The notes beneath the pieces were generated by a model, which worked only from the letters and a program-made list of their open reading frames with translations, did not search any database and had not been told where the DNA came from. A stretch of DNA of 64,000 bases, taken from contig NZ_JAZHSD010000001.1 in NCBI RefSeq assembly GCF_036924745.1, positions 7,501,001-7,565,000 of the forward strand, given 5' to 3'. Made by a program: the position numbers and the translations under genes. Position 1 is the stretch's first letter; each line of letters opens with the position of its first letter. Source of the DNA: Bradyrhizobium sp. AZCC 1693 (lineage in GTDB: Bacteria; Pseudomonadota; Alphaproteobacteria; Rhizobiales; Xanthobacteraceae). Of the stretch, positions 15,543 through 29,806 are shown piece by piece.

Positions 15543-16304
15543 TCAGCTTTTCTTGGCGGCGTCAAGATTGGCACGTTGGGCAGCTATTTTTCGCATGCTG
15601 TCTCCTTTGAGGATGAGGCGGTGAGCGTTGTGGACGAGGCGATCGAGGACGGCATCGGCGATGGTCGGGTCGGCGATGACCTCGTGCCAATGCTCGATCG
15701 GCACCTGGCTGGTGATGATGGTCGATCCACGCTGGTGGCGATCGTCGACGACTTCGAGGAGATCGCGGCGCTGCTCGCCAGTAAGCGGGGCAAGGCCCCA
15801 ATCATCCAGGATGAGTAAATCGACCCTCGATAGCGTCTTAAGGAGCCGCGCGTAGCGTCCGTCGCCGCGGGCAAGGGCCAGAGCTTCGAACAGCCTTGGC
15901 AGGCGATGGTATAAGACCGATCGATTATCGCGGCATGCCTTGTGGCCGAGCGCGCAGGCGATCCAGCTCTTGCCGACGCCGGTCGGCCCGGTGATGAGCA
16001 AATTTTGCTTGCGGCCGATCCAATCGCCATCGACGAGCTTGGCAAAGAAGGCGCGGTCGATGCCGCGCGGAGCGCGCAGATCGACATCTTCGACGATTGC
16101 GGTCTGCCGTAGCGAGGCGAACTTCAGGCGCACGATGAGCCTTTTGTTCTCTCGCTCGGTTGCTTCGCGATCGATCATCAGGCCGAGGCGCTGCTCGAAG
16201 GTCAGCGCGGTGACGTCCGGTTGGCGTTGCTGATCATCGAAGGCCTTGGCCATGCCGGCGAGCCCGAGAGCGGCGAGACGTTCGTGGGTGTGGTTGCTGA
16301 GCAT
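15543..16304 (-). CDS. istB: IS21-family helper ATPase IstB
   Basis: AAA+ ATPase of 253 residues that assists IstA in transposition and target choice. It starts MLSNHTHERLAALGLAGMA. The Walker A is GPTGVGKS and Walker B LLILDDWG, followed by the sensor region STIITSQVPIEHWHE. The frame is open 66 codons further upstream into istA, but ATG 16304 is the family start; it lies 20 bases after the istA stop. Reading frame is intact. Confidence 0.95.
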   Translation of the reverse strand: MLSNHTHERLAALGLAGMAKAFDDQQRQPDVTALTFEQRLGLMIDREATERENKRLIVRLKFASLRQTAIVEDVDLRAPRGIDRAFFAKLVDGDWIGRKQNLLITGPTGVGKSWIACALGHKACRDNRSVLYHRLPRLFEALALARGDGRYARLLKTLSRVDLLILDDWGLAPLTGEQRRDLLEVVDDRHQRGSTIITSQVPIEHWHEVIADPTIADAVLDRLVHNAHRLILKGDSMRKIAAQRANLDAAKKS

Positions 16305-16323
16305 AAGGTCTCCTTGTTGCTGG

Positions 16324-17865
16324 TCAGTGGTAGTAGCCGCGGCCACGGATGTTGCCGTGCTGGATGGGATCGGCGTCGGGGGTGGTGTCGGGAAGGAAGG
16401 CCTTGTCCAGGCCGGTCTTGAGGATCGAGGCGATCGACCGATAGCTCGCTGAGCCGATGCTGATCCCACGGCGGCATGCGGCTTCGAGACGTTGCGTCCC
16501 ATAGGTCTTTTCCAACCGCAGGATGCCGAGACAGGATCGGAAGCCCTGCTCGGGATGCGGCTTTGTCCGCATGATCGCCTCGCACAGCGCGATCGTGGAC
16601 GGACCGATCTGCTCGGCGGCGGCCAGCAGACGCGCCGGCGTCCAGAAGGCGTATCGGCGATGCGCGCTCGGCATGTGCTCGGGGATCGTGGTGTGGCGGC
16701 GCTTCACGCCCGAGCGGGCGTGGCTGGCGATGCGGGTGCCGCGATGGAACACCTCGATGGTAGCCTCGGTGGCCCGCACCTCGACGACCTGGCGGATCAG
16801 GCGGGATGGCACCGAGTAGAAGTGTCCCTGAACTTCGACGTGGTAATCCGGTGCCACGCGGGCACGACGCCATTCGGCGTACTGATAGGGCTCGGCCGGC
16901 AGCGGCATCAGCGCCGGACGATCGATGGTGTTGAAGAACTCGCGGCGGCTGGCACCGAGCTTGCGCATCAGGCGGGCGTTGAGTTCGTCGACCAGGATGC
17001 GGATCGCGACGTTCAACTCGGCGAGCGAGAAGAAGCGCCGGTTGCGCAGCCGGGCCAAAATCCATCGCTGGACGATAAGAACCGCCGCCTCGACCTTGGC
17101 CTTATCGCGCGGCTTGCGCGGCCGGGCCGGCATAATGGTGGTGCCGTAATGGGCGGCGAGATCCTGGTAGGTCCGGTTGACGCCCGGCTCGTAGCGGCTC
17201 ACCACCGTCACCCCGGCCTTCAGATTGTCGCAGACGAGCGCCTTCGGCACCCCGCCCAGGAAGCTAAGCGCATCCACATGGGCGCCGATCCAGTCGGGCA
17301 GCGTCTCGCTGAACCGGGCTTGGGCAAAGGTGTAATTCGACGCTCCCATGACCGCGACGAAGATCTTGGCGGCGCGCACCTCCCCGGTGAGCCCGTCGAA
17401 CACCGGCATGGTATCGCCGGCGAAGTCCACGAACAGCTTTTCGCCGGCCGCGTGGGTCTGTCGCATGGTCGCCGTGACCCCGTGGCGCCATTCGACGTAG
17501 AGGTCGCAGAACCGGCTGTATCCGTAGCCGTCGGGATGATGACCGCGGTATTCCTCCCACAGCAGCGCCAGCGTCACGCCGCGGCGGCGCAGCTCGGCAT
17601 GGATCTGTCCCCACTCCGGAAGCGGCTTCGATCGCGGTGGGTTATAGCCAGCCGGCGCAAACAGCTTGCGCTCCAGCGCGGTGTCGTCGAGCTCCTCCGG
17701 TATCGGCCAGGTGATGCCGATCACCGCGGCGCGGCGGACATACTCCGCGATCGCCGTGCGGCCGATCCCGACCGATCGGGAGATCACCCGATCGCTCGCC
17801 CCACAGGCATACTTCAGGCGCAGAACTTCTCGAATCTTCCGCATCGGCAATCTCTCGGCGGGCAT
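16324..17865 (-). CDS. istA: IS21-family transposase IstA
   Basis: DDE transposase of 513 residues. The N-terminal helix-turn-helix (LRLKYACGASDRVISRSVGI) recognises the terminal repeats. The catalytic core shows the first Asp in LFVDFAGD, the second in ALVCDNLKAGV and the Glu in KPRDKAKVE, followed by a C-terminal beta domain. The ATG at 17865 is chosen because GGGAGG precedes it; another in-frame ATG at 17877 is possible. No stop or frameshift, so the element may still be active. Confidence 0.95.
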   Translation of the reverse strand: MPAERLPMRKIREVLRLKYACGASDRVISRSVGIGRTAIAEYVRRAAVIGITWPIPEELDDTALERKLFAPAGYNPPRSKPLPEWGQIHAELRRRGVTLALLWEEYRGHHPDGYGYSRFCDLYVEWRHGVTATMRQTHAAGEKLFVDFAGDTMPVFDGLTGEVRAAKIFVAVMGASNYTFAQARFSETLPDWIGAHVDALSFLGGVPKALVCDNLKAGVTVVSRYEPGVNRTYQDLAAHYGTTIMPARPRKPRDKAKVEAAVLIVQRWILARLRNRRFFSLAELNVAIRILVDELNARLMRKLGASRREFFNTIDRPALMPLPAEPYQYAEWRRARVAPDYHVEVQGHFYSVPSRLIRQVVEVRATEATIEVFHRGTRIASHARSGVKRRHTTIPEHMPSAHRRYAFWTPARLLAAAEQIGPSTIALCEAIMRTKPHPEQGFRSCLGILRLEKTYGTQRLEAACRRGISIGSASYRSIASILKTGLDKAFLPDTTPDADPIQHGNIRGRGYYH

Positions 17866-17951
17866 CAGACCTCCCATTGCGTGGACCGCAAAAGGAGGAC
17901 CTTGCCCCGTTCAGATTGCCGACAACGCGCCCCGTCTCACCCTATCAACAG

Positions 17952-18043
17952 GGTGGCCGCCTTCGTTCGGATTGGCTGGCCGCTTTCGATCGGAATCGGT
18001 GACCGCTTTCCGTCGGAATCGGTGGCCGCCTTGCCTCGGATTC
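17952..18043. repeat. four 23-bp terminal units, right end of IS21 element
   Basis: Units start at 17952, 17975, 17998 and 18021 with an exact 23-base period. Each has the form GGTGGCCGCxTTCxxTCGGAATC with a few changes. They are the mirror of the left-end array. Confidence 0.85.
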
Positions 18044-18047
18044 CGCA

Positions 18048-18152
18048 TACAGCGCCAGGTGGAAGCAATTTGGCTTCCTTGCGTAGGCGCTTCGCCTCTT
18101 TGGCAAGTCGTTCTTCAAGGGATTGAGTCTGCTTGAAACGGCGACGCTTCAT
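18048..18152 (-). pseudogene. 5' half of the 67-codon gene split by the IS21 element
   Basis: ATG at 18152 opens MKRRRFKQTQSLEERLAKEA, then KRLRKEAKLLPPGAV, where the element interrupts it at the TACAGC target site. In the disrupted state the frame runs on into IS sequence. The upstream region holds GAGGTTGTGTC as a weak ribosome-binding site. See 15317-15421 for the other half. Confidence 0.85.
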
Positions 18153-18329
18153 GACACAACCTCGTAGTTTTTTGCGGGTCCTAACCGCAGGGTTTTGAGG
18201 AAATACCGATCCTAATATGCCGTCGCCGGGCGATCCGTTCCCAGGTGAACAATTCACAAATTAGGACACCGCTAACTCTGAATTAGGACACGGGGCTCGG
18301 AATACGGACAGTACCGACCTTCGCGAAAA

Positions 18330-18344
18330 GAACATATTGCGAAC
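18330..18344. promoter_or_regulatory. LexA (SOS) box upstream of recA
   Basis: GAAC-ATATTGC-GAAC is the reverse complement of the alphaproteobacterial SOS box GTTC-N7-GTTC, and lies about 105 bases before the recA start. A further GAAC follows at 18348-18351. It predicts LexA repression of recA relieved by DNA damage. Confidence 0.8.
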
Positions 18345-18447
18345 ATGGAACAAAGGTGGTACAGGATTCCTATACGCCATCGAATCCCGAAACCTGCCAC
18401 CGCCCGTTTGTCCCGCTCGCGAATCCCCGCCATAAGGAGCACGTATT

Positions 18448-19536
<1,089 letters not shown>

Positions 19537-19577
19537 GTTTCCGACGCTTCAGGCCGATAAGGCTTGAAACGCGACAG

Positions 19578-19627
19578 ACGGGCGCTGCGGACGTTGAGTT
19601 GCCGACGTCTTCAGCGCCCGTTTTGTT
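19578..19627 (+). terminator. intrinsic terminator after recA
   Basis: ACGGGCGCTG (19578-19587) pairs with CAGCGCCCGT (19612-19621); the loop is 24 bases and may itself fold. TTTTGTTT follows directly. It lies about 40 bases after the recA stop. Confidence 0.75.
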
Positions 19628-19653
19628 TCCGCGAATTATTTGTCTATTTGCGC

Positions 19654-19779
19654 CGTCATTCCGGGATGGTCCGAAGGACCAGACCTCAGATGTGCAACTA
19701 CGCATCGGGGAATCTCGAGATTCCCCGATGCGTAGTTGCACATCTGAGGTTCGCGCTAAAGCGCGCCCCGGAATGACGG
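19654..19779. repeat. palindromic repeat, 'CGTCATTCCGGG' family, with a 68-base perfect palindrome
   Basis: Outer arms CGTCATTCCGGG and CCCCGGAATGACGG enclose a perfect palindrome from 19683 to 19750 centred on TCTCGAGA. Related copies lie at 43404-43485, 55931-56056 and 57619-57663. It separates the convergent recA and gcvP genes. Confidence 0.85.
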
Positions 19780-19790
19780 CCTTTCGGCCG

Positions 19791-22664
<2,874 letters not shown>

Positions 22665-22683
22665 CGCAGTTTCCCTGGTTGAT

Positions 22684-22787
22684 TGTCATGCCCCGCGAAG
22701 GCGGGGCATCCAGTACGCCGGGAAGCCGGCGATTAGGCCGATAGGCCGCGGCGTACTGGGTCGCCCGGTCGAGCCGGGCGATGACAG
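22684..22787. repeat. dispersed palindromic repeat between gcvH and gcvP
   Basis: TGTCATGCCCCGCGAAGGCG begins a hairpin; inner arms CCAGTACGCCG and CGGCGTACTGG, closing arms CGCCCGG...CCGGGCGATGACAG. Same family as 6224-6364. It lies inside the gcv operon and may affect relative expression of gcvP. Confidence 0.75.
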
Positions 22788-22818
22788 TGAGTGTGTGGTC
22801 GTAAAGTGGTTCATCACC

Positions 22819-23184
22819 TCACGCCGTGTGCTTGGCGTAAGCGGCCTCATCCATCAGGCCGCCGAGTTCGCTTTTGTCGGCGATCTTGAGCTTGAAGAAC
22901 CAGGCCTTGCCGCCGGCGTCGGAATTCACCAGCGCGGGCTCGGCGGCGAGCGCTTCGTTGACCTCCAGCACCTCGCCCGAGATCGGCGCGTAGACGTCGG
23001 AGGCGGCCTTGACCGATTCGACCACGGCGGCGGCTTCGGCCTTCTTCAAGGCTCGGCCGACCTTGGGCAGTTCGACGAACACGACATCGCCGAGCTGGGA
23101 CTGCGCGTAATCGGTGACGCCGATGGTGGCGACATCGCCCTCGATGCGGAGCCATTCGTGGTCTGATGTGAACAACGTCGTCAT
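22819..23184 (-). CDS. gcvH: glycine cleavage system H protein
   Basis: The 121-residue lipoyl carrier that shuttles the methylamine group between P, T and L proteins. The lipoylation site is Lys59 in [10 protein letters not shown]. The start [13 protein letters not shown] and the end [10 protein letters not shown] are typical. It is 24 bases downstream of gcvT. Confidence 0.97.
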   Translation of the reverse strand: MTTLFTSDHEWLRIEGDVATIGVTDYAQSQLGDVVFVELPKVGRALKKAEAAAVVESVKAASDVYAPISGEVLEVNEALAAEPALVNSDAGGKAWFFKLKIADKSELGGLMDEAAYAKHTA

Positions 23185-23208
23185 GAAGCTTCCTCAGCGT
23201 TTGCAGAA

Positions 23209-24354
23209 CTAGCGTTTGTAGGTGTTGGGAACGAATGGCATGGCCGCGACCTGCAGCGGCAGGCGCTGGCCGCGAACCTCGGCAAATATTTGGGTGCCGT
23301 TGGCGGCGAGCGATGTCGGCAGGTAGCCCATCGCGACCGGCGCATTGAGGCTCGGGCCGAAGCCGCCCGAGGTGACCTTGCCGATCGGCTCGCTTGAAGC
23401 CGCATCCGAAAACAGCAGCGCGCCCTCGCGCACCGGCGCGCGGCCTTCGGGGCGCAAGCCAACGCGGCGGCGAGATGCGCCTTTTTCAAACTGCGAGAGG
23501 ATTTTTTCCGCACCGGGAAATCCGCCGGCCCGGGCGCCGCCATTTCGGCGGCTCTTCTGCACCGACCATTCCAGCGCGCCCTCGACCGGCGTCGTCGTGA
23601 TGTCGATGTCGTGGCCATAGAGACAAAGGCCGGCTTCCAGCCGCAGGCTGTCGCGGGCCCCGAGCCCGATCGGGAGTACCTCGGGGTTTTCCAGCAGCGC
23701 CGTCACCAGCGCTTCGGCCTGTCCGGCCGGAACCGAAATCTCAAAGCCGTCCTCGCCGGTATAGCCGGAGCGCGAGACGAAGCAGTCGAAGCCGGCAACC
23801 TTGCGCGGGCCGGAATCCATGAACCGCATCGCCGAGGCGTCTGCACAAAATTTCGCCAGCGCGGATTCCGCCTTCGGCCCCTGCAGCGCGATCAGCGCGC
23901 GATCGGTCAGCGAATCGATGACGCAGGTCTCGGAGAGATGCGCGCGTAAGTGCGCCTCGTCCTCGGCCTTGCAGGCGGCATTGACGACCAGAAACAGATG
24001 GTCGCCGAAATTCGCCACCATCAGATCGTCGAGAATGCCGCCGTCATTGTTGGTGAACTGGGCGTAGCGCTGCCGCCCCGGCGCCACCGCGACGATGTCC
24101 TGCGGCACCAGCCGCTCCAGCGCCAGCGCCGCATCCGCGACCTGGCCTGATTTGGGACGCAGCGCGAGCTGGCCCATATGGGAGACGTCGAACAGCCCGG
24201 CGGCGCTTCGCGTGTGCAGGTGTTCTTTGAGCACGCCGGCCGGGTATTGCACCGGCATCTCATAGCCCGCGAAGGGAACCAGCTTGCCGCCGCGCGCCAG
24301 ATGGAGCGCGTGCAACGGGGTGCGTTTAAAGGGAGATTCGTCGTGTGCCAGCAT
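23209..24354 (-). CDS. gcvT: aminomethyltransferase, T-protein
   Basis: Transfers the methylene group from aminomethyl-GcvH to tetrahydrofolate, releasing ammonia. The 381-residue product opens with LHALHLARGGKLVPFAGYEM and shows LFDVSHMGQ and the folate-binding GYTGEDGFEISVP segment. It is the first gene of the operon and lies 52 bases downstream of the glycine riboswitch. A GAGG element lies nearby upstream of the ATG at 24354. Confidence 0.97.
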   Translation of the reverse strand: MLAHDESPFKRTPLHALHLARGGKLVPFAGYEMPVQYPAGVLKEHLHTRSAAGLFDVSHMGQLALRPKSGQVADAALALERLVPQDIVAVAPGRQRYAQFTNNDGGILDDLMVANFGDHLFLVVNAACKAEDEAHLRAHLSETCVIDSLTDRALIALQGPKAESALAKFCADASAMRFMDSGPRKVAGFDCFVSRSGYTGEDGFEISVPAGQAEALVTALLENPEVLPIGLGARDSLRLEAGLCLYGHDIDITTTPVEGALEWSVQKSRRNGGARAGGFPGAEKILSQFEKGASRRRVGLRPEGRAPVREGALLFSDAASSEPIGKVTSGGFGPSLNAPVAMGYLPTSLAANGTQIFAEVRGQRLPLQVAAMPFVPNTYKR

Positions 24355-24406
24355 CCGTCAGGCCCTCATGGGTTCCGGAGACCACCCCCGAAAAACCCAA
24401 AGAAAG

Positions 24407-24574
24407 CCCCATCTGTCGCTGTGCCTGAGAGTATTATCCCGTCGGCGGACGCCCTGGGCCCAAGCTGCCCGGCGTCACTTTCCAGATGCTATTTCGTCAC
24501 GCGGTCCGTTTGCCTGAGAGTTTCCGGGGCGGTTGCTCCTTCGGCGCCGGCGCTTAAGCCGATCTCTCCCGACG
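24407..24574 (-). promoter_or_regulatory. tandem glycine riboswitch
   Basis: On the minus strand the leader shows CGGGAGAGATCGG, then GCCGAAGGAGCAA and CCCCGGAAACTCTCAGGCAA, which form the first aptamer. A linker is followed by CATCTGGAAAGTGACGCC, then CCGACGGGATAATACTCTC and AGGCACAGCGACAGATGGGG, the second aptamer. Both carry the conserved ACTCTCAGGCA core. The element directly precedes gcvT, so glycine should switch on the cleavage operon. The sequence after the second aptamer (GGGGCTTTCTTTGGGTTTTT) may form the expression platform. Confidence 0.93.
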
Positions 24575-24795
24575 TGACGTCTTACAGATAAGAGGGAAAC
24601 ACAGCCCTGCCAAGCCTGTCAACGCAGCCGCAGCATTATCAACGGGATGTGCGCGCCCATCTTGTGTGCTGCGGCAAGCCTATGATCCGCCTGCACAGTT
24701 TCTGGACACCGCAGGCCGCCTTGTCTAAAAGCGTTCCGCCGGAAGATTAAGGTTATTTGCAACCGGACCCGGCCCTATTTTCCGATTGGATGAAC

Positions 24796-27471
<2,676 letters not shown>

Positions 27472-27739
27472 GCGCCGACAAGCCAGCGCGTGGACTCATA
27501 AGCACATAACACGGCCCGAATGCTGCTGGCTCGACCCGGTCGCAAGCGACCGGGACTGGAAGTCGCGCGCCTGAAGGCGAATCTCGGTGAGCTCGAAATA
27601 AACAATCTCTGAACTGCTCGTTCGGCCGGCGTTCACATCAACCCTTTAGGGTCTCCCCCAGGAACAGAAACTACCCGGCCGTGGAACCGACTCCACGCCG
27701 CTTAGTTACCTACGCAAGGACACACTCACATTGGAGACG

Positions 27740-27790
27740 ATGGCGAGAAGCGATAACGCCCGCTCCGTCCGTTTCCATCGACAAGAGTGA
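27740..27790 (+). CDS. possible 16-aa leader peptide or small ORF
   Basis: TTGGAGACG immediately precedes an ATG at 27740 that opens MARSDNARSVRFHRQE and stops at 27788-27790. A hairpin overlaps the stop. Upstream is another short dyad (CGTGGA-ACCGAC-TCCACG). This lies 55 bases before the Cys-rich protein gene at 27846. It could be a regulatory leader or a chance ORF; I have no family evidence. Confidence 0.35.
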   Translation: MARSDNARSVRFHRQE

Positions 27791-27808
27791 GGCCGTCCAA
27801 GCGGCCTC
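27789..27808 (+). terminator. hairpin after the 16-aa ORF
   Basis: GAGGCCG and CGGCCTC form a 7-bp stem with a six-base loop, followed by TCTGTTC. It could terminate or attenuate transcription ahead of the gene at 27846. The U-run is weak. The rest of the 374-base gap after alaS shows nothing else recognisable. Confidence 0.35.
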
Positions 27809-27845
27809 TCTGTTCATCCGTACATAGCAACTGGAGGATCGGGAA

Positions 27846-28196
27846 ATGTTGAATGGAATGCGCAACTATGCGTTCGGCGCCGCAGCGGCAGCTGCTCTTT
27901 TTGTAATTCCGATCTCGGCCTTTTCCCAATCGATTGAGGTTGGACCGGGAGGCGTCCGAGTGTACGACGGTCGAGGAGGACAATGCGAGCAATTGCGGCG
28001 TGCCTGCGAAAACAAGGATGCGCTAGGGGAGCGGGGCGAAGGAAATTGCCGCAGATACCGGGAGACCTGCCAAAGGCCAGTTCGGCGCGACGTGTGCGGC
28101 GAACTAAGACAGGCTTGCCTCAACAAGGATGAGTTGGGCGAACGAGGCGAAGGAAATTGCCGCAGATATCGCGAGACCTGTAGAGGTCGCTTTTGA
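27846..28196 (+). CDS. secreted protein with two CX6C-X13-CX6C repeats
   Basis: A 116-residue exported protein: signal peptide ending SAFSQ, a short SIEVGPGGVRVYDGRG segment, then two near-identical modules. Module one reads CEQLRRACENKDALGERGEG then NCRRYRETC. Module two reads CGELRQACLNKDELGERGEG then NCRRYRETC. Each has four Cys as CX6C-X13-CX6C, with strong +/- charge patterning, suggesting two helical hairpins clamped by disulfides. The Shine-Dalgarno is GGAGG about 11 bases upstream. I know similar small secreted rhizobial proteins but no assigned function. Confidence 0.75.
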   Translation: MLNGMRNYAFGAAAAAALFVIPISAFSQSIEVGPGGVRVYDGRGGQCEQLRRACENKDALGERGEGNCRRYRETCQRPVRRDVCGELRQACLNKDELGERGEGNCRRYRETCRGRF

Positions 28197-28640
28197 AGGT
28201 CGCTAATTCTTGGTGTTGCAGAGTGGTCCGGCATCGCTCGGCAGCACCCGCGCACCGGTCATCCCGGAGGTCGCCTTGGTTGGCGGCCTCGTTCATATCA
28301 GGACAAGCCTGCGATGTTGCCTGTTGGCACATCGCACGCGCTGCGGAATTTGGTGCAGAAGTAGCGGACATCGATTGAGGCGCGCCAATCAAGCCGAGCA
28401 GGATGTGATCCTGGCGCATCCATCGCGCCTGCAAATGGGAGCGGTAGAAGGCTGACGCCACATTCATTCGTCACGCTGCAGCCAAATTCGTGGTGATGCT
28501 GGAGGGAATCCACGTTGATCGAACGCGCGATGGCGCCGCGGACGTTGCGGGCATCATTTGGTAGCGGCATTCCTGCAGATAACCCGATCGCTGGACTTAC
28601 ACGACAGCCGATTTTTGGCGTTCGGGCGAGAGGTGCCAGG
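28197..28640. other. 444-base gap, no supported gene
   Basis: A minus-strand frame (28120-28467) and a plus-strand frame feeding into the gene at 28641 are open here. The first overlaps the end of the Cys-rich gene and has no ribosome-binding site; the second lacks domain-like sequence before 28641. I see no repeat or RNA gene. Confidence 0.4.
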
Positions 28641-28985
28641 ATGATCTGGTGGATGATAAAGCGATCTCTATTGGCGTCGATCGTCTTCGGTGCCTCGGTC
28701 TGCGTGGCTTCGGCGCAGGACGCCAAGGTTTCAGTCGAGATGATCGGAGTGGGGAGCATGAGTTGCGCTCACTGGCGGTCTACGGAAGAGCGTCTATTGG
28801 AGGGGACGGTCTGGATTCACGGTTTCTGGACGGGACTTAATTACGTTGCCGCGGCGAGTGGCCAAACACAGCCGAAGATCAGTATGTCGTCGATCGTGGC
28901 GGAAGTCGAAAAGGCATGCGCCCGGAAGACATCCCAGACGTTAGCCAGCGCCGTATGGACGACGTATCTTGGGGCCAAGCGGTAG
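28641..28985 (+). CDS. small secreted protein with two conserved-type cysteines
   Basis: A 114-residue product with a signal peptide (MIWWMIKRSLLASIVFG, cleavage after VASAQ). Mature part: VSVEMIGVGSMSCAHWRST, VWIHGFWTGLNYVAAASG, then a helix VAEVEKACARKTSQTL. The two Cys (MSCAHW and EKACAR) could form one disulfide, as in HdeA- or Rap1a-like small periplasmic proteins, but the match is only by layout. The start at 28641 is preferred (AGAGGTGCC upstream); MIKRSLL at 28653 is an alternative. Confidence 0.55.
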   Translation: MIWWMIKRSLLASIVFGASVCVASAQDAKVSVEMIGVGSMSCAHWRSTEERLLEGTVWIHGFWTGLNYVAAASGQTQPKISMSSIVAEVEKACARKTSQTLASAVWTTYLGAKR

Positions 28986-29226
28986 GGACTCTGATTGTCC
29001 GGGCGTCAATGAAGAACTTTGAAGCGCCGCGACCCGTCGGGTTTCAGACAGAGCACTCCAGGTCGATCGAACGATGATCCCACGCCCGTTCTGACGAGCC
29101 GTTCTCCTGCGCTCAGATGATTCCGTTGCGCGGTATGCGGTGCCGCTTTCGTCATTTTGATTCTCTTGCGGGAACCCAGAGGCACGGGAAAAGTTGGCAG
29201 TTGAGCCTCGATCCTGGAAGGGGACG

Positions 29227-29550
29227 ATGATCCGCCCGATATGCGCCGCCATGGCGATCACCTGCTTATCTGTACCGGCATTCGCCGAAACCTGTGCTGC
29301 TTCTCGCTATGGCTACGGCGGCGGCCGTACCGCATCGGGCGAGCGGATGAATCCAAACGCGATGACCGCGGCGCATCGCGCCAGACCATTCGGCTCTCAC
29401 GTCACAGTCACTTCGCATTCGACCGGGCGAAGCGTCACCGTCCGGATAAATGATCGTGGTCCGTTCGTGAAGGGACGGTGCATCGACCTATCCACTGCGG
29501 CCGCCCGTGTGCTTGGCATGAGCGGGACTGTGATGGTCTCCCTCCGCTGA
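29227..29550 (+). CDS. rlpA: RlpA-like double-psi beta-barrel protein
   Basis: A 107-residue exported protein with the RlpA/barwin-type double-psi barrel: [30 protein letters not shown], then [13 protein letters not shown] with the acidic residue typical of the lytic-transglycosylase family, and [11 protein letters not shown]. It lacks the SPOR domain of full-length RlpA. GGAAGGGGACG precedes the ATG at 29227; the frame is open upstream to 29194. Probably acts on denuded glycan strands at the septum or is a reduced relative. Confidence 0.8.
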   Translation: MIRPICAAMAITCLSVPAFAETCAASRYGYGGGRTASGERMNPNAMTAAHRARPFGSHVTVTSHSTGRSVTVRINDRGPFVKGRCIDLSTAAARVLGMSGTVMVSLR

Positions 29551-29582
29551 GATAGAAGAGTACAAGTAGCAAGCCGCGCCGT

Positions 29583-29622
29583 GCAGGCCGGCGGGCCTGA
29601 CGGCGCCAAAGCGAGCGAATGA
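29583..29622 (+). repeat. short relic resembling the 3' end of alaS
   Basis: GCAGGCCGGCGGGCCTGACG and the following bases match 28 of 32 positions with alaS at 27395-27426. Translated, it reads [14 protein letters not shown] then stop, against [14 protein letters not shown] in AlaS, and the four differences lie at third codon positions. It is in direct orientation, 2.2 kb downstream of alaS. Confidence 0.45.
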
Positions 29623-29806
29623 CCGACAGCGGACGCCGGGTCGGGAGAGTGCGATGCACGGTTCTATTGCTCGGCCTGTTGCTAATTCGGCCTCAGGGCG
29701 AGCATAGTTGCGCCCTCACAATTCCGGATAGGTTCATCGGCGTTGATGATATGGACTCTCCCGGTCAACGCTGGTGATCCGCGGTTCGGACAACCGGAGT
29801 GCCGCC

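Larger units (their letters stand above)
15422..18047. mobile_element. complete IS21-family insertion sequence, 2,626 bp
   Basis: Ends read TGCGGATTCCGGGG on the left and, inverted, TGCGGAATCCGAGG on the right, so the element is TG...CA as usual for IS21. It is flanked by the direct repeat TACAGC at 15416-15421 and 18048-18053. Each end carries four 23-bp units (15425-15516 and 17952-18043), which are the multiple transposase-binding repeats of this family. The two genes are istA (transposase) and istB (helper ATPase), both intact and on the minus strand. The element interrupts a small gene, whose halves lie directly outside. Confidence 0.95.

Noticed and set aside
19654..19779. Palindromic repeats as a CRISPR array
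   Set aside because: They are single dispersed inverted repeats, not regularly spaced direct repeats with spacers, and no cas gene is present.
28120..28467. 115-codon minus-strand frame with several cysteines
   Set aside because: It overlaps the 3' end of the Cys-rich secreted gene, where its cysteines arise as an antisense by-product, and no ribosome-binding site is seen.
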